Shown here piece after piece: positions 7,821 through 17,039 of a stretch of DNA of 64,000 bases (its first letter is position 1; every line of letters starts with the position of its first letter). The stretch is from Postechiella marina (GTDB lineage: Bacteria; Bacteroidota; Bacteroidia; Flavobacteriales; Flavobacteriaceae), in the NCBI RefSeq assembly GCF_039538365.1, contig NZ_BAABCA010000002.1:248001-312000 (forward strand). The letters are read 5' to 3'. Under the pieces are notes generated by a model. That model saw only the letters and a list, made by a program, of their open reading frames with translations. It was not told the DNA's origin and did no database searches. The translations under genes and the position numbers were made by a program.

Positions 7821-9647
7821 TTCTTCATTATTACCAGAGAACTTACGTTCTAGCTCGGCTTGAAACTCTTCCATTACAGGTCGAACTGTACTTTCTGGCA
7901 AATCTTCTATTTTTATATACATTAAACCATCTACAGCGTTATTAAATAACGGATCGACATTAAAAGCCACCAATCTTGCATTTTGCTTAATGTATTTTTT
8001 AAGAAGAACAGGTAAACGTAAAGCGCCTGGCTCTATCTCGTCTATAATTTTATCAAACTTATTTAAATCGGCTGCTGTAGCATCAAAAACAAAATCTTTG
8101 TCTGCGTCTTTTAACTTTACCTTAAACTCTTTTTTAGGGCGTACATACTGGGCAATGTATGGATCGTAATAATGCGATTTCATAAACTCAATCATCAAAG
8201 ATTTAGAAAAGTTAGAAAACTGATTACTTATACTTACACCTCCAATTAAAAATTTATGTTCGGGGTAACGCAATGTTGTATGCACAATACCTTTCCAAAG
8301 TAAAAATAAAGGCATAGGTTTTTGTTGGTATTCTTTAATTATAAATGCACGCCCCAATTCTATAGATTCGCTCATCATTTTATAAAGCTCTGGCTCAAAC
8401 CTAAATAAATCTTGAAGATAAAAACCATCAATACCATGTTGCTCAAATATTTTAGAGCCTAAGCCCATTCTATAAGCGCCAACTAAAATATTTTTTTCTA
8501 CATCCCATAAAAACATATGGTGATAATAACTATCAAAAGTATCTAAATCTATAGCTTCGTTTGTACCTTCTCCAACCTCTCTAAATGTAATTTCTCGAAG
8601 TCTACCTATTTCTCTTAATATATTAGGTATGTTATTAGCTGGAGCTAAAAACACTTCGTAATTCTTACTTTTTAATAAACGATGATTTTCTTTTCTTAAC
8701 TCTTCAACCTCAGCAATAACATTTTCAGAACTAACCGGTGTTACTATTTTTTTTGGTGTTTTTGGCACTTTTAATGTCGAAGATATATTGTTTAAAATCT
8801 TTCCTTTTTCTTCAAAAGAATTAGATAGCATGTATGTTTTTCGTCTTAAAAACTCTGAAAACTCAACCAAACCTGCATGTTCTTTTTGATCTTTAACAGA
8901 AATAGGTTTACCTATTCTTACCTTTATTACGCGACGTTTTTGAGTTAGTACTTCTGAAGGTAATTTTGCTGTTCTAAATGTATCGCTTATTTTAGATAGC
9001 TTGTAGAATAACTTACTGTTTTTAGCATGAAAATAAATAGGCACTACAGGCACTCCTGCTTTTTGCACCAATTTCATAGCAGCTTCTTCCCAAGGTTTAT
9101 CTACCACCAATTTACCGTCGCGATAGGTAGACACCTCTCCCGCAGGAAATAACCCCAACGGATGTCCACCTCTTAAATGTAAAATAGCGTTTTTAAAACC
9201 TGCAATACTAGACTTTACATCTTTTCTGTCTTCAAAAGGGTTAACAGGCATTATGTAAGGCTTCATTGGCTCTATACGATGCAGTAAAAAATTTGCAATA
9301 ATTTTAAAATCTCTACGTTGCTCTACCATTAATTTTAATAGTAAAATACCATCTATGCCTCCTAGCGGGTGGTTTGAAACTGTTATATAAGCCCCATCTT
9401 TAGGTAAGCGTTTTAAGTCTTCTTCTGGAATCTCAAATTTAATTTGAAACTCTTCTAAAATTTTATCTAAAAAATCAACGTCTTTTAAATGTTTATTTTT
9501 TTTATAAAACTCGTTTATAGCAGATATTTTAAGGAGTTTCATTAACAACCAACCAATAAAAGTACCTATAAATCCGTACTTATCTACGTTTATTACTTTG
9601 GCTACTTCTTTAGCCGAAACTAAACCTATATCTTCCTTCTTGGACAT
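7818..9647 (-). CDS. Bifunctional acyltransferase, OlsF-like (ornithine/aminolipid synthase)
   Basis: About 609 residues from the ATG at 9647; an earlier ATG at 9665 would only add MIRFVV. The N-terminal half is a PlsC-type O-acyltransferase with NHPLGGIDG near residue 92, an H-x5-D spacing rather than the usual H-x4-D, and FPAGEVS further on. After a linker rich in Pro/Lys, residues from about 330 on form a GNAT-like N-acyltransferase domain of the OlsB/hemolysin type (EIGRLREITFREVGEG, ESIELGRAFI). This fusion is that of OlsF, which makes ornithine lipids in Serratia and Flavobacterium. Role here inferred from architecture; the amino acid could be Orn, Gly or Ser. Confidence 0.8.
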   Translation of the reverse strand: MSKKEDIGLVSAKEVAKVINVDKYGFIGTFIGWLLMKLLKISAINEFYKKNKHLKDVDFLDKILEEFQIKFEIPEEDLKRLPKDGAYITVSNHPLGGIDGILLLKLMVEQRRDFKIIANFLLHRIEPMKPYIMPVNPFEDRKDVKSSIAGFKNAILHLRGGHPLGLFPAGEVSTYRDGKLVVDKPWEEAAMKLVQKAGVPVVPIYFHAKNSKLFYKLSKISDTFRTAKLPSEVLTQKRRVIKVRIGKPISVKDQKEHAGLVEFSEFLRRKTYMLSNSFEEKGKILNNISSTLKVPKTPKKIVTPVSSENVIAEVEELRKENHRLLKSKNYEVFLAPANNIPNILREIGRLREITFREVGEGTNEAIDLDTFDSYYHHMFLWDVEKNILVGAYRMGLGSKIFEQHGIDGFYLQDLFRFEPELYKMMSESIELGRAFIIKEYQQKPMPLFLLWKGIVHTTLRYPEHKFLIGGVSISNQFSNFSKSLMIEFMKSHYYDPYIAQYVRPKKEFKVKLKDADKDFVFDATAADLNKFDKIIDEIEPGALRLPVLLKKYIKQNARLVAFNVDPLFNNAVDGLMYIKIEDLPESTVRPVMEEFQAELERKFSGNNEE

Positions 9648-9744
9648 AACCACAAACCTAATCATTTTTCACTCTCAAATCAAGAATAAAAAACCTTTAA
9701 TTTAGTATTAAAATAATATATAATTATGCAAAAAACTGCTTTTT

Positions 9745-10995
9745 CTATTCACAAATTAGCTGCATCGTTTCTTCTGTAAGCTGTTTTAAAAGTACAACTT
9801 TATCTTTCTCCAACTGCTCTACAACAGGTTTATTATAATGCCTTATGGTGTATAACGAAACATTGTTATAACACATAACTTTAAATTTAGCTTTTAATTG
9901 TTGTAGTAAGACTTCTAAGTTACCATAAACATTATCTACACACACAGAAAAACTAATTGCTGAATTTTGAATAACATGAACTTTCATTTTATAAACATGT
10001 AAAAGATTAAATATTTCGCTAATATTTTCTTCTACTATATATGAAAAATCTAATGATGATAATGCTATTAGTACTTGATTTTTTTTAACTATAAAACAAG
10101 GAATATTAGGCTCTAAAGACATTTCTTTAGCAACCATGGTTCCTGGTTGTTCTGGGTGTAAAAACGATTTAACATACAAAGGAATTTCTTTACGTTGTAG
10201 GGGTTGTAATGTTTTTGGGTGAATAACCGAGGCCCCATAAAAGGCCAATTCGATAGCCTCTCGATATGATATTTTATTTAATAACTGTGCGTTTTCGAAA
10301 TAACGCGGATCTGCATTTAAAACCCCAGGCACATCTTTCCAGATGGTTACATGCTCTGCATTTAAGCAATAGGCAAAAATGGCTGCTGTATAATCGCTAC
10401 CTTCTCTACCTAATGTTGTTGTAAAGTTATTAGAATCGCTACCTAAAAACCCTTGAGTTATGTTTAAAATCGATTTATTAAATGTTGCACTTATTTGTTT
10501 CTGTGTTTGTTCCCAATTTACGTTAGCACTTCTATAGTAATTATCTGTTTTTATATACTCTCGCACATCCAACCAGTTGCTTTTTAAGCCTATAGTATTA
10601 AGATATTCGTTTATTATGGTTGTAGATATTAACTCGCCAAACCCAATAATTTGATCGTAAACAAAATTATAATCAGGAGATTTATTACTTTTTAAAAAAA
10701 CATTTAATTCTTCGAATAAAAGTGTAACTTTTTTAAAAACAATATGCTTTTCGTTGGTAAATAAATCTAAAAGAATCTGGTTATGATACTTTTTAACGTC
10801 TTGTATAGAGCTTTGTAATTCGGCTTTATTGTTAAAATAATTTTTAATTACAATTTCTATAGCATTTGTGGTTTTACCCATTGCAGATACGACTATTAAA
10901 GTATTAGCACTGCCTACTAACTTTAAAACCGAAGCCAAATTTTTTATTCCATTGGCATCTCTTACAGAAGCTCCTCCAAATTTAAAGACCTGCAT
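9745..10995 (-). CDS. lysC: Aspartate kinase (monofunctional)
   Basis: 416 residues. It phosphorylates L-aspartate, the first step to lysine, threonine, methionine and diaminopimelate. Visible are the N-terminal KFGGASV nucleotide/aspartate motif, TTLGREGSDYTAAIFAY for substrate binding, and VTIWKDVPGVLNADPR. The C-terminal 120 residues form ACT-type regulatory modules, so feedback inhibition is likely, though by which amino acid cannot be told. There is no fused homoserine dehydrogenase. The GNAT gene upstream ends 1 nt before its start, so the two are one operon. The symbol reflects monofunctional family membership. Confidence 0.92.
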   Translation of the reverse strand: MQVFKFGGASVRDANGIKNLASVLKLVGSANTLIVVSAMGKTTNAIEIVIKNYFNNKAELQSSIQDVKKYHNQILLDLFTNEKHIVFKKVTLLFEELNVFLKSNKSPDYNFVYDQIIGFGELISTTIINEYLNTIGLKSNWLDVREYIKTDNYYRSANVNWEQTQKQISATFNKSILNITQGFLGSDSNNFTTTLGREGSDYTAAIFAYCLNAEHVTIWKDVPGVLNADPRYFENAQLLNKISYREAIELAFYGASVIHPKTLQPLQRKEIPLYVKSFLHPEQPGTMVAKEMSLEPNIPCFIVKKNQVLIALSSLDFSYIVEENISEIFNLLHVYKMKVHVIQNSAISFSVCVDNVYGNLEVLLQQLKAKFKVMCYNNVSLYTIRHYNKPVVEQLEKDKVVLLKQLTEETMQLICE

Positions 10996-10996
10996 A

Positions 10997-11476
10997 TTAT
11001 AGTTTTGCTATGTAATTTTTAATAGCTTGCTCGTCTAGTTGTACCACATCCCAATCTCTCATAACATTTGCACCCTTACTTTCGTAAAAGGCAATAGCAG
11101 GTTCGTTCCAATCTATTACTTCCCAGTTAATTCGCTTTGCATTTAAACTGTGTGCGTACTTAACAACCTCGTCTAGCAAAGCTGTGCCAATACCAGAACC
11201 TCTTAGTTTTTGACTTACTATTAAATCTTCTAGATGAATTATTTTACCTTTCCATGTAGAATAACGATTATATACCAATGCTATACCCTCTACTTTATTA
11301 TCAACCTCTGCCACAAAACACTTAAAGGCTGGGTGGTCTCCAAAACCATCTTGTTGTAAATCTTCTACTGTTACCTCTACAGCTTCGGGTTCTTTCTCGA
11401 ATATGGCTAGCTCATTAATTAAATTAAGAACCTGTAACATATCTTCGCTTTTTGCAATTCTAATTGTATAATTCAT
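10997..11476 (-). CDS. GNAT-family N-acetyltransferase
   Basis: 159 residues with a complete GNAT fold: MNYTIRIAKSEDMLQVLNLI at the N-terminus, IHLEDLIVSQKLRGSGIGTA containing the acetyl-CoA pyrophosphate loop (R/Q-x-x-G-x-G/A, here RGSGIG), and NWEVIDWNEPAIAFYESKGA near the end. It resembles the diamine/small-amine acetyltransferase-type subgroup, but the acceptor cannot be assigned. It precedes the aspartate kinase gene by 1 nt and is divergent from fbp, with about 125 nt between them for both promoters. Confidence 0.88.
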   Translation of the reverse strand: MNYTIRIAKSEDMLQVLNLINELAIFEKEPEAVEVTVEDLQQDGFGDHPAFKCFVAEVDNKVEGIALVYNRYSTWKGKIIHLEDLIVSQKLRGSGIGTALLDEVVKYAHSLNAKRINWEVIDWNEPAIAFYESKGANVMRDWDVVQLDEQAIKNYIAKL

Positions 11477-11601
11477 AAATAATGTTCCTATTTTTTCAAA
11501 TATACTTTAAACTTGTGATTTGCAAATATTAATCTTTAACGAAAACGTTGTAGTTACATAAAAAATATAGATATTTGTATAAACAAAACGAAACTTATTT
11601 T

Positions 11602-12609
11602 ATGTCTCACAAAAAGCAAACTTTAGGAGAGTTTATTATTGAAAACCAATCATCATTTAAATATTCTTCGGGTGAATTATCTAGCCTTTTAAATTCTATT
11701 AGACTAGCAGCCAAGGTTGTAAACCACGAAGTAAACAAAGCAGGACTAGTAGATATTATTGGTGCAGCTGGCGATACTAACATACAAGGAGAAGACCAAC
11801 AAAAACTAGATGTTTACGCAAACGATAAGTTTATACAAACACTTACAAAAAGAAATATTGTTTGTGGTATTGCAAGTGAAGAAGAAGACGATTTTATAAC
11901 AATAAATAGTCAAGATGAAAATCATCAAAATAAGTATGTTGTTTTAATAGACCCTTTAGATGGGTCGTCTAACATAGATGTAAACGTATCTGTAGGTACT
12001 ATTTTTTCTATTTACAGACGTGTAACTCCTGTTGGCACACCTGTACAAATTGAAGATTTTTTACAAAAAGGAAGCGAACAAGTTGCTGCTGGTTACGTGG
12101 TATACGGTACATCTACCATGCTTGTTTATACTACAGGCGATGGTGTTAATGGCTTTACTTTAAACCCTGCGATTGGATCGTTTTATTTATCGCACCCAAG
12201 TATGGAATTTCCTGAAGATGGCACAATTTACTCGGTAAACGAAGGTAATTATATTCATTTTCCACAAGGTGTAAAAAACTATATTAAGTATTGCCAGCAA
12301 GAAGAGAATGACAGGCCATACACATCTAGATATATTGGATCTTTGGTATCCGATTTTCATAGAAACATGATTAAAGGTGGAATTTATTTATATCCGCAGA
12401 GTTCTAAAAATCCAAACGGAAAATTACGTTTACTTTACGAATGTAATCCTATGGCTTTTTTAGCAGAACAAGCTAATGGAAAATCTAGTGATGGGTTTAC
12501 TAGAACCATGGATGTAGAACCTACTGAACTGCACCAACGTGTGCCTTTTATTTGTGGCAGTAAAAATATGGTAGAAAAAGCTGAAGAATTTATGCGAAAT
12601 GCAAAATAA
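11602..12609 (+). CDS. fbp: Fructose-1,6-bisphosphatase, class I
   Basis: 335 residues from the ATG at 11602; an upstream in-frame TTG at 11575 is less likely because MSHKKQTLGEFI matches the usual family start. It hydrolyses fructose-1,6-bisphosphate to fructose-6-phosphate in gluconeogenesis. Signature elements are GEDQQKLDVYAND, the metal-site GIASEEED, DPLDGSSNIDVNVSVGTIFS, and the C-terminal KLRLLYECNPMAFLAEQANG. The gene stands alone, divergent from the GNAT/aspartate kinase pair, and is followed by a strong terminator. Confidence 0.96.
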   Translation: MSHKKQTLGEFIIENQSSFKYSSGELSSLLNSIRLAAKVVNHEVNKAGLVDIIGAAGDTNIQGEDQQKLDVYANDKFIQTLTKRNIVCGIASEEEDDFITINSQDENHQNKYVVLIDPLDGSSNIDVNVSVGTIFSIYRRVTPVGTPVQIEDFLQKGSEQVAAGYVVYGTSTMLVYTTGDGVNGFTLNPAIGSFYLSHPSMEFPEDGTIYSVNEGNYIHFPQGVKNYIKYCQQEENDRPYTSRYIGSLVSDFHRNMIKGGIYLYPQSSKNPNGKLRLLYECNPMAFLAEQANGKSSDGFTRTMDVEPTELHQRVPFICGSKNMVEKAEEFMRNAK

Positions 12610-12627
12610 AGCATAGCTTTATAAAAA

Positions 12628-12656
12628 AAAAGCGAACTGAGAAGTTCGCTTTTTTT
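12628..12656. terminator. Terminator after fbp
   Basis: AAAAAGCGAACT-gag-AAGTTCGCTTTTTTT: nine paired bases, short loop, U-run on either strand. It can serve both fbp and the convergent T9SS-protein gene. Nearly the same stem recurs at 21869-21899. Confidence 0.92.
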
Positions 12657-12677
12657 GTTTGAAAGAAAATTTACTTT

Positions 12678-13661
12678 TTATTTTTTTATAATTTTAAAAG
12701 AAGCTTTACCTATATCTGTTTCTAAATTTAAAATATAAATACCCGATTTTAGATTTGATAAATTTAATGTTTTTATGTTTTCTGGATTAGAAAAAACCGT
12801 TTGACCAAGTTTATTATATATTTCTACTTTTAATATTGCGATGTTATCATTTAACTTTATAGTTAACTCATTTTTAAAAGGGTTAGGAAAAAGCTTTGTT
12901 GTTTTAAATAAATTATCGTCTATACCTAACCCAGAATCTACGGTAAATACTTCTGTGTCGTATATAGACCAATCTCCGTTAGAATCTTGAACTCTAACAT
13001 AAAATAAATGCTCGCCATTGGCTAAACTGTTAGATGTACTTACATCAAGAGTTTGTGATGTTTGAGCAGCATCAGTAAATGTTATCGATGTACCGTTGCC
13101 AACTCCTGGATCTGTATCTATGAAGTATTCAGCTTTTATAACTTCATGCAAAGAAAAATCGAATTCTTTAATATAGATTAACCTTCTGTCGTATATACCC
13201 CAATTACCATCATTATCTTGAGTTCTTAAATAAAAACTATGAAAACCATCAGACAAACCGGTAGTAGAGATTGTATAAATTTGAGAGGTTTGCTCTGCTT
13301 TATTATCTATTACCAAAGCTGTTTCGTTACCAACACCTCTATCTACATCAAAAAAGTACTCTGCTGCCGAAATAAAGGATGTGCTTAAGCTTTTTAGGTA
13401 AAAAACTTTTCTATCGTATAAACCCCAATTACCATCACTATTTTGCGTTCTAACATATAAACTATTAAAACCTTCTGGTAATGTATTTGTTGGTATAGAA
13501 AGGCTTTGCGTTAGTGTACCCGTGTTACTATCTGCATTAATTATCGTCTCTGTACCTACGCCTAAGTCTGTATTAAAAAAATACCCAACCTTGGTTACAT
13601 TTTGCCCAATTCCTAAATAACAGAAAAACACAAAACCATATAATATTTTGTATTTTTTCAT
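12678..13661 (-). CDS. Secreted repeat protein with T9SS type A sorting domain
   Basis: 327 residues from the ATG at 13661, which directly precedes a signal peptide (MKKYKILYGFVFFCYLGIG). Three tandem units of about 75 residues follow, each with a G-V-G-(N/T)-(E/G)-T core and an ending like YVRTQNSDGNWGLYDRKVFY. The last 75 residues form a type IX secretion C-terminal domain (LFPNPFKNELTIKL, then LKSGIYILNLET and FKIIKK), which directs export through the Por/T9SS system and surface attachment. The ATG lies 1 nt after the stop of the beta-helix gene, so the two are translated together. The ligand or role is unknown. Confidence 0.9.
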   Translation of the reverse strand: MKKYKILYGFVFFCYLGIGQNVTKVGYFFNTDLGVGTETIINADSNTGTLTQSLSIPTNTLPEGFNSLYVRTQNSDGNWGLYDRKVFYLKSLSTSFISAAEYFFDVDRGVGNETALVIDNKAEQTSQIYTISTTGLSDGFHSFYLRTQDNDGNWGIYDRRLIYIKEFDFSLHEVIKAEYFIDTDPGVGNGTSITFTDAAQTSQTLDVSTSNSLANGEHLFYVRVQDSNGDWSIYDTEVFTVDSGLGIDDNLFKTTKLFPNPFKNELTIKLNDNIAILKVEIYNKLGQTVFSNPENIKTLNLSNLKSGIYILNLETDIGKASFKIIKK

Positions 13662-13662
13662 G

Positions 13663-14697
13663 TTAATTTGCTTTAGATGTAATGTCAACACTAAGGTTTG
13701 CTCCTGGCGCTATTCTATCTGTAATATTGGTTATTTTAACACTTGGTACACCTTTAGTATATCCATAATTATTAAAAACTCCAGTGCCATCATAAAGCCC
13801 CATGTCTACGCCTCCAGCTCCTGTACCTTTAGCAGATGAACCTGCTTGAAGATGGTAGTCGTCTATTTCGGCATAAAAACCATATCCTGGATTATCAGTA
13901 CTTACAAAAAGTGGATCTTGGTTGTATAGATTATTAGTTCCTGTTGGGAGAGCTACATTTCCACTTCCAAAGTTATAAATCATACAGTTTTCAAAAACTA
14001 CCCCACTTGAATTTGGATCTTCATTGGACGCAGAATCGTAAATCACTATGTTGTTTTGAACAGTAATATCTCCTACACCAGCATTGTATATTGGTGTATT
14101 ATAAGAAGCCTTAATAAATATATTATTTTTTACAGTAATAGATTGGTAATTTTTTAAACCCAAGTAATTGTGAACAAACACATTATTACTAATAATAGTG
14201 TTGGTATAGTTATTATAATTTGTTGCAGAATTTGTTGTTCCCATTTGAGCAATAATATTTCCTCTTACTATAACATTATCAACTCCACCGCTAGTATCGA
14301 ACCCTAGATAACTTTTTACATAATTATTCTCTATAACTAGATTAGAAATAAGCGCACTATTACTAGCAATTAAATCATCATTAATATAAAACCCAGAAAT
14401 TTTAGTGTTAGAGGCACCGTCTCCTAAAATAATGTCTTCTACCTCTGTTCTTTTTTCTGGATTTAAATGACCAAAACCTATTATTGTGATAGATTTATTA
14501 ATTGAAATATTACCATAACTTGTCTCTGATGGGTGAACATAAATAATATCTCCAGCTGTTGCTACAGATATTGCTGTTTGTAAATTATTGTATTGAGCAT
14601 TTGCACCTGCAGAATTGTCTACAGTAAGTGTGTTTTGAGCATTTACTTGACATACTAAAAGTAAAGCTGTTATTAAAATTGTGAATTTTGTTTTCAT
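13663..14697 (-). CDS. Secreted parallel beta-helix protein
   Basis: 344 residues with a signal peptide (MKTKFTILITALLLVCQVNA). From about residue 60 to 260, short strands alternate with N/I/V-rich turns (IIVHPSE-type entry, VIVRGNIIAQ, TIISNNVFVHNYL, ITVKNNIFIK), the pattern of right-handed beta-helix (pectin-lyase-like) proteins. Conserved lyase catalytic residues are not evident, so an adhesin or polysaccharide-binding role is as likely as an enzyme. It lacks its own T9SS domain but is followed after 1 nt by a gene that has one. Confidence 0.82.
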   Translation of the reverse strand: MKTKFTILITALLLVCQVNAQNTLTVDNSAGANAQYNNLQTAISVATAGDIIYVHPSETSYGNISINKSITIIGFGHLNPEKRTEVEDIILGDGASNTKISGFYINDDLIASNSALISNLVIENNYVKSYLGFDTSGGVDNVIVRGNIIAQMGTTNSATNYNNYTNTIISNNVFVHNYLGLKNYQSITVKNNIFIKASYNTPIYNAGVGDITVQNNIVIYDSASNEDPNSSGVVFENCMIYNFGSGNVALPTGTNNLYNQDPLFVSTDNPGYGFYAEIDDYHLQAGSSAKGTGAGGVDMGLYDGTGVFNNYGYTKGVPSVKITNITDRIAPGANLSVDITSKAN

Positions 14698-15117
14698 TGT
14701 TTTTTTGATTTTTGGATTATTAATTAATAGCTATTTACATCAGTTTGATATATTAAAACTGAAAGATTATTTTATAAAAACTAACTAATAAAGCATTGGT
14801 AATTATGCTTTTTAAAACGATGAAGAAATTCTTTAAACCCTCTTTTTATTATTAAAATGTATAAACAAACCATATACTTGCTCTTTTAAAAACTTAAAAA
14901 AGCTTCTCTTTTAAGAGCGCTCATTTACATATACATGAAAACATTTAATAACATTAGAAAAAAATTAATAGTTTCTCTTCACTGTTATTAATTGAGGCTC
15001 TTAGGGATAAGAAAAGTAAATAGATAAACAAAAAACAATAGGTACTAAACTATACTATTAATGGCTTAAAACACCTATTGCTTTTCCTTTTTAAATAACT
15101 ATTTATATATTATTATA
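14698..15117. other. Non-coding gap between secreted-protein operons
   Basis: 420 AT-rich bases between the end of the four-gene exported cluster and the start of the beta-helix gene, both on the minus strand. It holds a terminator-like structure at 15031-15080 and should contain the promoter of the beta-helix gene, but I found no clear TAnnTTTG box. No coding frame of note is present. Confidence 0.6.
15031..15080 (-). terminator. Putative terminator of the exported-protein cluster
   Basis: Read on the minus strand, CAATAGGT and ACCTATTG pair across a 29-nt loop and are followed directly by TTTTTTG. Placed 38 nt after the last gene of the cluster. The large loop lowers confidence. Confidence 0.5.
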
Positions 15118-16056
15118 TTAATACCAACCTTTAATATTATAAGTTGGCTGTTGGTTTAAACCATAAGCAACACCTATATCTCTTGCTGCTTTAATACTAG
15201 ATGTTTCTACATCCAGTTCTTTTAATTTATACTGCCAATCTCTATCTAAAAGCTCTTTAGCTTTAATACGATCTGCAATATTTTGATATAAGGTTGTTAC
15301 CTCGCCAAAGCAAGATGCCTGCGGGTCTATAGATGCCAAAATAGCTCCTGCTTTATTTGCAGCTCTTAAATCTTGATTGGCAGACCATATGCTACGGGCT
15401 TCGTTTAATTTACGTGTACAACCTACATTAATAGCCTGGATGTAAATTGGGCTTATTTTATTTTTTATAGTTTCGAAACAAGAGCTTACTTCTGGCACAC
15501 CTGCTAAAACAGCCAAAGCTTCTTCATATTTATTTTGCGCACTTAAGCCTTCAACTTTTCGTTGTACTAAATTGCAATTAGAATTATAATAATCTATAAC
15601 TCGCTTTTTTCCATTTTTAACAAACTCTTGCAGTATTGGGCTTTTTGGTCTTATTTGTCGTATAGCAGATATGTATGCTTTATTCTCGTTTGTACCAACA
15701 CCTTTGGCAGACACTGTTTCGCTTGTAAAAACGGTGCCTTCAATACCATCTCCTATATAAAAAGTAACCTCAAGATTTAAAGCTACTTTTGGAGGAGCAG
15801 TAGGCAGTACATCTTTAGTTAGCACCATAACATTTGGTGTAATTATAAAGCGAGAATTATAGCTGTTATCTGCAATGCCCTTTTGTGTAACTATTTGGTT
15901 TAATTTAGTTGAAAGCATTTTTTTAGCAGCAGATGGTATAGATTCTATTTGATGCGGCACATAAGTACCTATAAAAATACCATCGTAATTAATTTGATCT
16001 TGTGCTACTAGCGATAAAGAACTAATAAGCATTAAAAAGTATATTATATTTTTCAT
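15118..16056 (-). CDS. Exported protein of unknown function, cluster gene 4
   Basis: 312 residues from the ATG at 16056, chosen because a signal peptide (MKNIIYFLMLISSLSLVAQ) follows at once. The first half has the alternating strand/helix pattern of periplasmic CsgG/LPP20-like domains (SAAKKMLSTKLNQIVTQKGI, then RFIITPNVMVLTKD and VALNLEVTFYIGDG); the second half is helical with paired Cys residues (C in SNCN, SSCFE, VGCTR, ASCFG) possibly forming disulfides. I do not recognise a characterised homolog. It is the last gene of a four-gene cluster; its longer frame overlaps the upstream gene but the chosen start leaves a 13-nt gap. Confidence 0.75.
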   Translation of the reverse strand: MKNIIYFLMLISSLSLVAQDQINYDGIFIGTYVPHQIESIPSAAKKMLSTKLNQIVTQKGIADNSYNSRFIITPNVMVLTKDVLPTAPPKVALNLEVTFYIGDGIEGTVFTSETVSAKGVGTNENKAYISAIRQIRPKSPILQEFVKNGKKRVIDYYNSNCNLVQRKVEGLSAQNKYEEALAVLAGVPEVSSCFETIKNKISPIYIQAINVGCTRKLNEARSIWSANQDLRAANKAGAILASIDPQASCFGEVTTLYQNIADRIKAKELLDRDWQYKLKELDVETSSIKAARDIGVAYGLNQQPTYNIKGWY

Positions 16057-16069
16057 TTTCTTATTTTTA

Positions 16070-17026
16070 TTATTTACCACCAAGAATTATTGTAGCTCTA
16101 CCAAGCCCCTTCATCACTAATTTATTAGGGATATTATAAGGTGCATTTTTTAAAAACTTACTAAGCTCGTAAGTATATCGTCTGGCATCAATAGCTCTAT
16201 TTTTATCGTTATAAAGAGGTATTCTAACTTGCTCAAATAAAGCCATACTTTCTGTCATATCTGTTGTGCTAAACCTGCCCTTAACAGTGTTATCTGCCAA
16301 CCAGTCTTCAATAATAAAGCTAAGTACTTCGCCATCAAACTCAGACTCTAAATCGCCATCCCAATCGTCCCATTTTTGAATACGAACAATAATCTCTCTT
16401 CCGTTTTCAAACATATCATCAAAATGAGTTTGTAATCGTTCTGTAAACTTATCCATATGCGCTAAAACTGCTTCTGATAATAAAACAGGTGTTTCTGCAG
16501 AAAACGATGGCGCTCCTGTACCAGCTGCAGTAGCAATTTGCTTATCTGTATAGGCATCTAACCCTTGAAGATTAAACGTTATTGATTTTTTGGGTCCTGT
16601 TTTATTTACAACCCAAGTTAATTGCATAATAATGTCTGCTTTTGCTATTTTTTTAAGAGCATCTATCGGACTTTCGGTTACAGCGCTACCAGAATCTTTA
16701 GACGATCTCATATTATCTTCTGCCGAGTTAGATTTTAGTGTTTTAATAGCAGATTCCATATTTTTAAGTGGAAAACCTCTATCGGCCATCATGCCATTTA
16801 TCTGGCTAATTACCAAGAGTACATCGGTATCTTGCTGAAAAGCTTTTTGGTAATCTGGTATTTGCACCATAGTACCTTGATCGTCAAAATTTATTACATA
16901 TCCATTTTTAATGCACCAAGCATCACTTGGCACTACCATTAAAGTTGGTTTTTTTGCTTGACTATATGCTATAATTCCAACAAGGAATATGCAATATGTA
17001 ATACCTCTATGTATTTGCTTCTTCAT
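16070..17026 (-). CDS. Exported DUF6175-like protein, cluster gene 3
   Basis: 318 residues with a signal peptide (MKKQIHRGITYCIFLVGIIAYS). The mature protein opens KKPTLMVVPSDAWCIKNGYV and continues with GFPLKNMESAIKTLKSNSAE and ADIIMQLTWVV, resembling the DUF6175 family of Bacteroidota, whose function is unknown. Alternating helices and amphipathic strands suggest a periplasmic or outer-membrane-associated fold related to CsgG/TolB-N domains, an inference. It lies 13 nt downstream of the 173-residue protein and 13 nt upstream of the last gene, consistent with a single operon. Confidence 0.75.
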   Translation of the reverse strand: MKKQIHRGITYCIFLVGIIAYSQAKKPTLMVVPSDAWCIKNGYVINFDDQGTMVQIPDYQKAFQQDTDVLLVISQINGMMADRGFPLKNMESAIKTLKSNSAEDNMRSSKDSGSAVTESPIDALKKIAKADIIMQLTWVVNKTGPKKSITFNLQGLDAYTDKQIATAAGTGAPSFSAETPVLLSEAVLAHMDKFTERLQTHFDDMFENGREIIVRIQKWDDWDGDLESEFDGEVLSFIIEDWLADNTVKGRFSTTDMTESMALFEQVRIPLYNDKNRAIDARRYTYELSKFLKNAPYNIPNKLVMKGLGRATIILGGK

Positions 17027-17039
17027 AATTTATACTATT

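Noticed and set aside
11575..11601. TTG start nine codons before the fbp ATG
   Set aside because: The ATG at 11602 gives the usual family N-terminus and normal length.
13650..13670. Frameshift joining the beta-helix gene to the T9SS gene
   Set aside because: The second gene has its own ATG and complete signal peptide, so they are two proteins.
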